Shown here: one piece after another, positions 41,377-48,012 of the stretch | Position numbering within the stretch: the first letter of the stretch is position 1 | Layout: every line of letters starts with the position of its first letter | Assembly: GCF_003024685.1 (NCBI RefSeq) | Contig: NZ_PYLQ01000009.1 | Span: 1 to 64,000, forward strand | DNA from: Faecalibacillus intestinalis | Lineage (GTDB): Bacteria; Bacillota_I; Bacilli_A; Erysipelotrichales; Coprobacillaceae | Length of the DNA stretch: 64,000 bases | Direction: 5' to 3' | Notes under the pieces: generated by a model | The model's database searches: none | What the model was told of the DNA's origin: nothing | Seen by the model: only the letters and a program-made list of their open reading frames with translations | Position numbers and translations under genes: made by a program

Positions 41377-42192
41377 TCATTGAGTGAACTCTTTTTCATG
41401 TTTTTTGAAAAAGTCATAAAAATAACGTACGTTTTCTAATTGATACCAAGGCGTGACTTGGCATTCTTTAGCATCAAGATTATATATTTTAGCATCTAAA
41501 GTTCCTAACATAAAAGGAGAATGAGTAGCAATAACAAATTGACATCCTAAATAATGTGCGAGTTTATTAATTTCATGGGCTAATGCAACCTGGTTGGCAG
41601 GGGATAAAGAAACTTCAGGTTCATCTAATAAATAAAGCGCTTCAGGTATGAGGTATTCTTGAAAAAACTGTAAAGAGGTTTCTCCATTGGAATACTTTTC
41701 TTGAGAAAAAATAATATTTTCTATTCTTTGTTCTTTTTTATGATCCAAAATACTTTGAGCTTTTTCTAAAGATAAACCATCTTGCATATAATCATAAGTT
41801 AATCCATGTTCTAAAATTGCTTTTTGTTGTATTTTTTTAATTTCATAGAGAATATCTTCACTTTTGATATAACGACTATTTTCAGGAAGATGATAAAAAG
41901 GAACACCGTATTCATTACTTCCCAAACTATAGGCACATTCATTTTCAAATCTTTGACAATAATTTTCTGAACCATAATTATTGCTTGCAGGGCTTTCTTT
42001 TCCTTTTATCTTTAGTTTTCCAGCAATAATATTTAAAAGAGTAGATTTTCCACAACCATTATTTCCATAGAAAATAGTAATAGGTGCAAAAGAAAAGGGT
42101 TCAATGTATTTATCTTTAAAGACACTATAAGGATAAATATTAGGGTTTTTAAGTTTTTTGTTACTTAATTTAAAGCTACTTAAATAAATCAT
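41377..42192 (-). CDS. AAA/ABC-type ATPase with OLD/RecF-like features
   Basis: A 271-aa P-loop protein. Walker A is YGNNGCGKST, Walker B is ALYLLDEPEVSLSP and is followed by a His-containing switch region (VIATHSPFML). The order and short spacer between halves match the SMC/RecF/OLD-type AAA proteins found in defence or DNA-repair contexts. No TOPRIM domain is attached, so it would need a partner. It is divergent to the Abi gene at 42343. A hairpin terminator (41368-41393) overlaps its stop. Confidence 0.8.
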   Translation of the reverse strand: MIYLSSFKLSNKKLKNPNIYPYSVFKDKYIEPFSFAPITIFYGNNGCGKSTLLNIIAGKLKIKGKESPASNNYGSENYCQRFENECAYSLGSNEYGVPFYHLPENSRYIKSEDILYEIKKIQQKAILEHGLTYDYMQDGLSLEKAQSILDHKKEQRIENIIFSQEKYSNGETSLQFFQEYLIPEALYLLDEPEVSLSPANQVALAHEINKLAHYLGCQFVIATHSPFMLGTLDAKIYNLDAKECQVTPWYQLENVRYFYDFFKKHEKEFTQ

Positions 42193-42288
42193 AGAATGAC
42201 CTCCTCGTATAATTTAATCTTAATTGATGAGAGTTAAAAAGACAATAAATTTATAGAGTATTATTTTTATTGAATATTGCAGGTTTAC

Positions 42289-42317
42289 TTGGAAGAAAGT
42301 ATATGATTCGATATAAT
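42289..42317 (+). promoter_or_regulatory. promoter of the Abi gene
   Basis: TTGGAA (42289-42294) and TATAAT (42312-42317) are spaced 17 bp; the gene starts 26 bases later. Confidence 0.75.
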
Positions 42318-42342
42318 ATATTTTAATAAAAGGGGAAATAAT

Positions 42343-43173
42343 ATGAATGAAAATCGTGTTCAAAAATATAAATTAGCGAAAAAAATTTCAAATCAAATTG
42401 AGTATTTAGAAAATAAAAAGCATGTTCAATTTAATATAATGTCTAAAAAAATAGCGGGTGAGAAATTATTAGAATATAACTATATAAATTTAATAACTCC
42501 GTATAAACATAACTTTGCAAAAACAAATGAAAAAAAAGAAGTGATTAAAGTAAATGGAGAACATATTTACGAAAGAAATGTTGAATTTAGTGAATATTAT
42601 GATTTGTTTATGAATGAAAGAAAATTATATCCGATGATTATTGAAAACATACTAGATTTTGAAATTCATTTCAAGTCAATAACAGCTTATCATATTTTAA
42701 CTTGGAATCAATTAACAGATTCTAATCAATTGAGGATGTTTTTTGATGGCTTAAAAATAAGAGCTGCAATTTTAGAAAATAGATATAATGAACAAAGAAT
42801 AAAACATATGAATGCACATTTAGAAAAACTAAAAGAACAAATTTTTAATTATGCAGATATTTATTGTTTCTTTAATAGAATGAGTTTAGGAAATATGTTA
42901 ACTGTTTTCACGTGTCTTGATAAAAAACAACAAGATGTAATTTTTGAAGATTTAAAGCGATTTAATATGAATTTCAATGTACAAAAGATACCAGATTTTA
43001 TTAATAAAATTTTTTGTTTGGTTTCTATTCGTAATTGTGTAATGCATAGTAATAGTTTAGAAATATTAATTAGATTTTATAATCCTAAGACCCATGAACT
43101 ACGAAAAGTATCTGATAGGAAAAAATATTTAAATATGATTAAAGAATTATGTAAAGAAAAAACTCATGAATAA
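42343..43173 (+). CDS. Abi-family (AbiD/AbiF) phage-defence protein with HEPN motif
   Basis: A 276-aa protein of the Abi_2 group. Typical N-terminal features are YLENKKHVQF and LLEYNYINLITPYKHNF, and the central IENILDFEIHFKS is the usual core. Near the C-terminus RNCVMH (Arg 230 to His 235) is an R-x4-H motif, the RNase active site of HEPN domains. Family members cause abortive infection when phage infects, probably by cutting RNA. It has its own promoter and a terminator that overlaps its stop. Confidence 0.85.
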   Translation: MNENRVQKYKLAKKISNQIEYLENKKHVQFNIMSKKIAGEKLLEYNYINLITPYKHNFAKTNEKKEVIKVNGEHIYERNVEFSEYYDLFMNERKLYPMIIENILDFEIHFKSITAYHILTWNQLTDSNQLRMFFDGLKIRAAILENRYNEQRIKHMNAHLEKLKEQIFNYADIYCFFNRMSLGNMLTVFTCLDKKQQDVIFEDLKRFNMNFNVQKIPDFINKIFCLVSIRNCVMHSNSLEILIRFYNPKTHELRKVSDRKKYLNMIKELCKEKTHE

Positions 43174-43186
43174 TCATGAGTTTTCT
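43159..43186 (+). terminator. terminator of the Abi gene
   Basis: AAAACTCATGA (43159-43169) and TCATGAGTTTT (43174-43184) form a perfect 11-bp stem that includes the stop codon, followed by TTCTT. Confidence 0.8.
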
Positions 43187-43445
43187 TCCGCACCAAGTGC
43201 CATTTACATTATTATTATATGCAAATACAGAAAAAAGACAACACAAAATTAAAAATGAAACAACAAAAAGTAATAATACCTATAAAATAGTTCAAATTTT
43301 TAAAAAGTATTGTATTGAATCTTATAAGTTGTGTGGTAATCCACCGAAAAAAGCGGTGTTCCCAACCATTAAGAGGGAGTAAAAAAAGCGGTGTACGCCA
43401 CCAAATCAAGTTATATAATTTGAAAAAGAGCGAGTTAAAAAAGGA
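43187..43445. other. gene-free stretch with a short direct repeat
   Basis: About 260 bases with no supported gene. The sequence AAAAAAGCGGTGT occurs at about 43348 and again at about 43384, 36 bases apart, in a stretch that is richer in G and C than its surroundings. The open frames here are short and unmatched. It may be the remains of a mobile element. Confidence 0.4.
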
Positions 43446-43476
43446 GAGAGTATTCCTATTTGGAATGCTCTCTTTG
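43446..43476. terminator. terminator downstream of the antiporter gene
   Basis: GAGAGTATTCC (43446-43456) and GGAATGCTCTC (43462-43472) form an 11-bp stem with one mismatch. On the minus strand TCCTTTTTT follows, which suits the antiporter gene that ends at 43479. Confidence 0.75.
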
Positions 43477-43478
43477 AT

Positions 43479-44396
43479 TTATCTAATGAATAAATAAGCT
43501 GTATAAATGATATAGAGTAAAATACAAAGAAGACCTTCTTTTCTGTTCATTGATTTATTTGTTTTTGCAAATAGATAAAGTAGAATGCTACTTACTAGTA
43601 AGATAATACAATCAATAATAGATTCATTTATAACAGTAAGTGGTGAAAGTGTAGCAGAACATCCTAAAATAAATAAGATATTAAAGATATTAGAGCCAAT
43701 AGCGTTACCTAAAGCTAAACCACTTTCTCCCTTTTTTGTAGCAACAATAGAAGTTACAAGTTCAGGAAGAGAAGTACCAATAGCAACAATCGTAAGTCCG
43801 ATGAAATTTTCGCTTACACCTAAATTTCTAGCAATAATACAAGCTTGATCAACGACTTGTTGTCCACCCAAAATAACGAAAGCTAATCCTAAAACAATAA
43901 ATAGAATACTCGTTAATAGAGAACGTGTTTTTGTGTTATCTTCATTTTGTTGGTGACAAATCGCTTCATAAATCATTCTTCCAAGATAGATAATCATTAA
44001 TAAAATAAGAAATATTCCTTCTAATCTTGAAAGTTTTCCATCAAATAACATGATAAGTAAAATGAAAGTAACGATGATATTAAAAGGAAGATCCTTTTTT
44101 AAAATCGTTCTATCTGTTTTAAATGAAGCTAAAAAAGCACAGATACCAACAACAATTAAACCATTAAAAATATTAGAACCAATAATATTGCTTAAAGCTA
44201 TTTCGTTATTTCCTGTAAATGCAGCACGTATACTTACCGATGCTTCTGGTGCGCTCGTTCCCATTGCTACAATCGTTAAACCAATGATTACACTGGGTAC
44301 TTTTAGAAATCTTGCCAGATTACAGCTTCCCTCAACAAATAAATCAGCACCTTTAATTAGAAAAATAAAACCAATCATTAATAAAATATATTCCAT
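43479..44396 (-). CDS. calcium/sodium antiporter-family transporter (CaCA), Mn riboswitch controlled
   Basis: A 305-aa protein with about ten helices in two inverted halves. Each half has an alpha-repeat: GTSAPEASVSIRAAFTGNNE and, in the second half, GTSLPELVTSIVATKKGES, with the ion-binding Glu and the G-S-N-I-(F) elements. A Mn-sensing yybP-ykoY riboswitch and terminator lie directly upstream, so the gene is probably turned on by manganese. The substrate may be Mn2+ as well as, or instead of, Ca2+. The family has both kinds. Confidence 0.9.
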   Translation of the reverse strand: MEYILLMIGFIFLIKGADLFVEGSCNLARFLKVPSVIIGLTIVAMGTSAPEASVSIRAAFTGNNEIALSNIIGSNIFNGLIVVGICAFLASFKTDRTILKKDLPFNIIVTFILLIMLFDGKLSRLEGIFLILLMIIYLGRMIYEAICHQQNEDNTKTRSLLTSILFIVLGLAFVILGGQQVVDQACIIARNLGVSENFIGLTIVAIGTSLPELVTSIVATKKGESGLALGNAIGSNIFNILFILGCSATLSPLTVINESIIDCIILLVSSILLYLFAKTNKSMNRKEGLLCILLYIIYTAYLFIR

Positions 44397-44423
44397 GTTT
44401 TCCCCTTTCTTGCGAAAAAAGTC

Positions 44424-44470
44424 AACAAAAAGACTTTTATCGCATCAAAAAAATTGATTGATAAAAGTCT
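44424..44470 (-). terminator. expression-platform terminator of the Mn riboswitch
   Basis: On the minus strand AGACTTTTATC (44470-44460) pairs with GATAAAAGTCT (44441-44431) and is followed by TTTTGTT. The 5' arm shares bases with aptamer helix P1, so terminator and ligand-bound P1 exclude each other. Confidence 0.85.
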
Positions 44471-44549
44471 CGTTATTTACTCATAATAACCGGCTATAAG
44501 CGTGATGACGATTATTAGAACATCGAAGATGCTAACTACTCCCTTTTAT
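44461..44549 (-). promoter_or_regulatory. yybP-ykoY manganese riboswitch aptamer
   Basis: Read on the minus strand, GGGAGTAG appears near the 5' end, followed by CGTCATCACG and GCCGG further on, the conserved internal-loop segments of the yybP-ykoY motif. Helix P1 is ATAAAAG (44549-44543) pairing with CTTTTAT (44467-44461). The 3' strand of P1 is also the 5' arm of the terminator, so Mn binding would keep the terminator from forming and turn the antiporter on. The fit is by eye, but the P1/terminator competition is clear. Confidence 0.85.
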
Positions 44550-44640
44550 ATAAAAATAATAATTGATAATCATAAATAAATCAATTCTATTTTAATATAT
44601 GTTAAAATATTTAATGTAGAATTAAATTTGAGGTATTTGT

Positions 44641-45150
44641 ATGAAAAAATTATATTTAATAGGTGGAACAATGGGTGTTGGCAAAACTACCACATGCCAA
44701 GTTTTAAAAACAAAATTAGATAAAAGTGTATTTTTAGATGGTGATTGGTGTTGGGATATGCATCCTTTTGTTGTAAATAAAGAAACAAAGAAGCTTGTTT
44801 TAAACAATATCTGTACTTTATTGAACAATGATATAAAATGTAATACTTTTGAAAATATTATTTTTTGTTGGGTAATGCATGAACAAAGTATAATTGATGA
44901 TATACTTTCACGTCTTGATTTAAATGACGTAAAAGTAATAGCGATTTCTTTAGTTTGTCAAAAAGAAGCTTTAGAAAAACGTATTCAAAAAGATATTGAT
45001 CAAGGAATTAGAAAGAGCGATGTTTTAAAAAGAAGTATCGAAAGAATGGAAATGTATCAAAAATTAGATACTTATAAAATAGATGTTTCTTATAAAACAG
45101 TAGAGGAAGTTGTTAATGAAATTATGAAAGTAGGGGTGAAAAATGATTAG
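44641..45150 (+). CDS. P-loop nucleotide/small-molecule kinase-like protein
   Basis: A 169-aa protein. The Walker A loop is IGGTMGVGKTTTCQ at residues 6-19. A short lid (QKDIDQGIRKSDVLKRSIERM) with Arg residues and the strand NIIFCWVMHE follow, as in the AAA/adenylate-kinase-like P-loop kinases. Substrate unknown. TGTTAAAAT forms an extended -10 upstream. The next gene overlaps the stop by eight bases. Confidence 0.75.
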   Translation: MKKLYLIGGTMGVGKTTTCQVLKTKLDKSVFLDGDWCWDMHPFVVNKETKKLVLNNICTLLNNDIKCNTFENIIFCWVMHEQSIIDDILSRLDLNDVKVIAISLVCQKEALEKRIQKDIDQGIRKSDVLKRSIERMEMYQKLDTYKIDVSYKTVEEVVNEIMKVGVKND

Positions 45151-45439
45151 ACATATTTTATTTTGGAATTATACAGACGAAGTTAAAGAAAAGCATCAAG
45201 AAAAAGAAACGTTAATAAAGCTAAAAGAATCTGTTGAAACATTAAAAGATATAGAAGGTTTATTATGTGTGGAAATGGAAGAAAACTTATCATCAGGTTA
45301 TGATCTTGTTTTTTATAGTGAATTTGAAAATCAAGAAGCTTTAAAGGATTTTCAAAATCACCCATTGCATGAAGCTCATAAAAAACGTTGTAAAGATTTA
45401 GTTTGTAAGCGTTTATGTGGGGATATTGAAAGGAAATAG
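45143..45439 (+). CDS. Dabb-family (stress-response A/B barrel) protein
   Basis: A 98-aa protein starting MIRHILFWNYTDEVKEKHQEKE and containing DLVFYSEFENQEALKDFQNHPLHEAHKK. Both are hallmarks of the dimeric alpha/beta-barrel Dabb domain, and the HPLHE motif is typical. Family members have varied roles and no function can be fixed here. ATG 45143 overlaps the kinase gene. Confidence 0.88.
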   Translation: MIRHILFWNYTDEVKEKHQEKETLIKLKESVETLKDIEGLLCVEMEENLSSGYDLVFYSEFENQEALKDFQNHPLHEAHKKRCKDLVCKRLCGDIERK

Positions 45440-45446
45440 GTTTAAA

Positions 45447-45845
45447 ATGAAAAAAAGCTATAAGGGGTACATTGTTTGGATGATTTTATTTTGTGTTGGC
45501 ATGGTATTGATGATGATTGTTGATTTGAAAAATCTTAAACTATTTAGCTTGATTTTAGGTAATTATATGCTTATGATGATAACCTTGCTTACAGGAATGA
45601 TTTATAAAAATGAATGTATTTATTGGTATTCAGGAGTTTCTTATCAAGAAGCAATTGAGGCAACAAGCATGTCAAGAAAAAAGTATGCTTATAAACATTT
45701 TATACGTTTTTTTATAACATGTTTATTGTATTTATTTTATTCAATAATAGCTTATTTTTTATCATTTTCATTTGGAATGAATATGACAATTTGTTGTTTG
45801 TTAATTATGGTGTGTGCCCTAAGCACGACATCTATTAAGTTATAA
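45447..45845 (+). CDS. small integral membrane protein of unknown function
   Basis: A 132-aa protein. ATG 45447 lies after AAAGGAAAT, eight bases from the Dabb stop. It has four hydrophobic helices (about residues 8-25, 31-50, 80-100 and 105-125) with a loop YWYSGVSYQEAIEATSMSRKKYAYKHF between the second and third. No family recognised. Its place in an operon with the kinase and Dabb genes gives no clear role. Confidence 0.6.
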   Translation: MKKSYKGYIVWMILFCVGMVLMMIVDLKNLKLFSLILGNYMLMMITLLTGMIYKNECIYWYSGVSYQEAIEATSMSRKKYAYKHFIRFFITCLLYLFYSIIAYFLSFSFGMNMTICCLLIMVCALSTTSIKL

Positions 45846-45855
45846 AGGAGTTTTT

Positions 45856-46392
45856 ATGAGTTTTATTACAACGTATACAAAAAAATATTTTGATCCATTA
45901 AATGTAGATGAAAGTTTATTAGATATTAAAGATATTGCTCATGCACTTTCTTTAATATGTCGAGGAAATGGGCATGTTCAACATTTTTATTCCGTAGCTC
46001 AACATAGTCTTGCTTGTGCTAAAGAAGCAAAGACAAGAGGATATAGTAAAGAAGTTATTTTAGGATGTTTGTTGCATGATGGAAGTGAAGTTTATTTAAG
46101 TGATGTTACAAGACCGATAAAAAAAGAACTTACTTATTATTTAGAAGTGGAAGATGTTTTACAAAATACGATTTGGAAACATTTTATTCAAAGAGATTTA
46201 ACAAAAGATGAAACTAAATTAGTTTTTGAAATTGATGATGAAATGTTATCTTTGGAACTAAAAGAATTATTAAATGATGAAATCAATTGGGATTATTTAA
46301 AGTTGCAAAGAAAAGTTGATTTAAGTTTTGTAGCTTTTGAAACAATTGAAAATGAATTTATAGAATTTTATAAAGAGACGATGGAAATTTAA
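45856..46392 (+). CDS. HD-domain phosphohydrolase (YfbR-like)
   Basis: A 178-aa HD hydrolase. The metal-binding set is visible in order: HFYSVAQHSLACA (first His), LLHDGSEVYLSDVTRPIK (His-Asp pair and E-x-x-x-x-D), and a later Asp in FEIDDEMLSLE. This matches YfbR-like nucleotidases and phage-borne relatives that act on deoxynucleoside monophosphates. A decayed copy of its 3' end lies at 47475. Confidence 0.88.
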   Translation: MSFITTYTKKYFDPLNVDESLLDIKDIAHALSLICRGNGHVQHFYSVAQHSLACAKEAKTRGYSKEVILGCLLHDGSEVYLSDVTRPIKKELTYYLEVEDVLQNTIWKHFIQRDLTKDETKLVFEIDDEMLSLELKELLNDEINWDYLKLQRKVDLSFVAFETIENEFIEFYKETMEI

Positions 46393-46466
46393 AATTGTCT
46401 TTTTCTTTACCCTTTCCTTATTTCTGTGCTAAAATTTGAGTATATATTTTTAAGGGGGACTCTTAT

Positions 46467-47378
46467 ATGGAACATGTTACATTTGATGAATTTTTTGATT
46501 TTGTAAAGAATGAAGATGCTAATTGGTATATTCCTGGCCTAAAAGAATATTTTGAAGGTTTGAATCAAGATGAAATCTATATACAAGACAATTTTTTGGG
46601 AAAGCTTGTTTATCAATTTAATAAATTTGAAAATAATTTAAAGGAAGCTGTTTTTGATAAGTTTATCTGTTATAGAAAAATGACAGATGAAAAAGAAATA
46701 AGCATGCTTAAAAACAGTGCCAATGAAATAGCTAATATTGATTTAAAAAGTGCTTATTCTTACAATGAACTTTTTGACAATGTTTCTCATAACAAATTAT
46801 TAGAGGATATCAATAAATATAATAATTGTGGGGATGTTGATTTTGATCTTGGAATAGAATTAAGATTTAATGAAATATATGATGAAGAAACTTTTAACCA
46901 AGGTTCTTTAGATATTATAGGAAGTGTTTCATTTAACTCACATAAAAGTGGAAAAGTCTTTGATTTTCCATTTACTATGACCATTGGTTTAGATTCATAT
47001 TATTTTGAAAAAGATGGGGATATCTATAAGATATATAAATTTAGGGAGTTCTATGCTTTTTCTAAAATTTATGGTACAGAAGATACAATTCATTATAGAT
47101 ATAGAAAAAATGATTTTCCATTAGAAAAATATGGTACATATGGTGTACATGTTGATAGTGATATTCCTTTTGCTGGTGATAAGTATTCGATTTATATGTT
47201 TAGAAATGACTATGCCCCATTTAAATATGCTTTCCAATATGACTGTCTAACTCATTTAGTTAAATCTGAACTTGGGAAAGAGCTTTTAGAAAATGTTGCT
47301 AAAGAAGATCTATTAAAAATTCTATACAATAGAATAGCCTATGTTGTTGATGAAAGCCTTATGCCAGAATATGATTAA
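46467..47378 (+). CDS. uncharacterised cytoplasmic protein
   Basis: A 303-aa acidic, soluble protein without signal or membrane segment. Sequence is rich in Phe, Tyr, Asp and Asn, and contains the strand-rich block VFDFPFTMTIGLDSYYFEK at about residues 165-183 and HYRYRKNDFPLEKYGTYGVHV. I do not recognise a family; it may resemble the DUF3878 group. ATG 46467 has GGGGGA upstream and a TGCTAAAAT extended -10. It has its own terminator. Confidence 0.6.
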   Translation: MEHVTFDEFFDFVKNEDANWYIPGLKEYFEGLNQDEIYIQDNFLGKLVYQFNKFENNLKEAVFDKFICYRKMTDEKEISMLKNSANEIANIDLKSAYSYNELFDNVSHNKLLEDINKYNNCGDVDFDLGIELRFNEIYDEETFNQGSLDIIGSVSFNSHKSGKVFDFPFTMTIGLDSYYFEKDGDIYKIYKFREFYAFSKIYGTEDTIHYRYRKNDFPLEKYGTYGVHVDSDIPFAGDKYSIYMFRNDYAPFKYAFQYDCLTHLVKSELGKELLENVAKEDLLKILYNRIAYVVDESLMPEYD

Positions 47379-47405
47379 GATACCGATTTTTGGTATCTTT
47401 TTTTT
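47377..47405 (+). terminator. terminator after the 303-aa gene
   Basis: AAGATACC (47377-47384) and GGTATCTT (47392-47399) form a perfect 8-bp stem, followed by seven T. Confidence 0.85.
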
Positions 47406-47474
47406 ACCAGTATTTTTTCAATAATAGTTTTATTCTTTGCTTTTATGATAAGTTTTATCTACAAGTTGGCAAAA

Positions 47475-47562
47475 GAAATGAATGATAAAATGTTATCTTT
47501 GAGATTAAATCAATCATTTTTTAAGGTTACAAAGAAAAGGTGATTTAAGTTTAGAATGTCTG
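47475..47562 (+). pseudogene. decayed copy of the 3' end of the YfbR-like gene
   Basis: The stretch contains AAATGTTATCTTTG-like and CAAAGAAAAGGTGATTTAAG segments that match the end of the HD gene (about 46240-46335) with substitutions and a deletion. No start codon or intact frame remains. It shows an old duplication of this region around the 303-aa gene. Confidence 0.6.
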
Positions 47563-47639
47563 AAAAAAGGGAAGACTAGTGAACTATAAGTTCAATGACA
47601 GCTTTCTTTTTTTGTTTTACAATAATGTTGGTGATAAAA

Positions 47640-47942
47640 ATGGATAAAAAATTAATAGACCCTTTAAAACTAGGAATGAATTTAAAAAAATATATTAAGA
47701 AAATAGGATATAAAGTCAAAGATATCCAAAATTATTTATGTTTAGAATGTCCTCAACCAATTTATCGTTGGTTTAAAGGAAGTACATATCCCTCAATTCA
47801 TCATTTATATGCATTAAGTTGTTTGTTTGGGGTAAGTATGAATGAATTGGTTGAAGAAAGTGATGAAAGAAAAGAATGGGGAAATCGTATTTATCAAATA
47901 AAAGAGGGAAAACTAATCTTAGAAAAGCAAGAAATTTTGTAA
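47640..47942 (+). CDS. XRE-like helix-turn-helix protein
   Basis: A 100-aa protein. The ATG at 47640 lies just after GGTGATAAA; the longer upstream frame has a hydrophobic start with no ribosome site. The DNA-binding region is YKVKDIQNYLCLECPQPIYRWFKGSTYPSIHHLYALSCLFGVSMNELV, a Cro/C1-type fold with an unusual Cys-Pro pair in the turn. The C-terminal 25 residues are charged. Its target is unknown. A hairpin terminator (47925-47965) overlaps its stop, just before the copper operon. Confidence 0.82.
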   Translation: MDKKLIDPLKLGMNLKKYIKKIGYKVKDIQNYLCLECPQPIYRWFKGSTYPSIHHLYALSCLFGVSMNELVEESDERKEWGNRIYQIKEGKLILEKQEIL

Positions 47943-47986
47943 GCATATTTCTTGCTTATTTTCTAGTATTCAAGTACGATATAGAT

Positions 47987-48001
47987 ACCCCATAGGGGTG
48001 G
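47987..48001 (+). promoter_or_regulatory. CsoR-type operator upstream of copA
   Basis: ACCCC (47988-47992), ATA, GGGGT (47996-48000) is the G/C-rich inverted repeat bound by CsoR copper sensors (TACCCC...GGGGTA). It lies in the leader just upstream of the copA ribosome site (GGGAGG). The csoR gene follows copA. Confidence 0.75.
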
Positions 48002-48012
48002 GAGGTATAGTG

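Noticed and set aside
43215-43409. Minus-strand frame beginning MIWWRTPLFLLPLNGWEH
   Set aside because: No ribosome site or recognised family, and it is made of the short direct repeats in a gene-free gap. It may be a mobile-element scar but not a supported gene.
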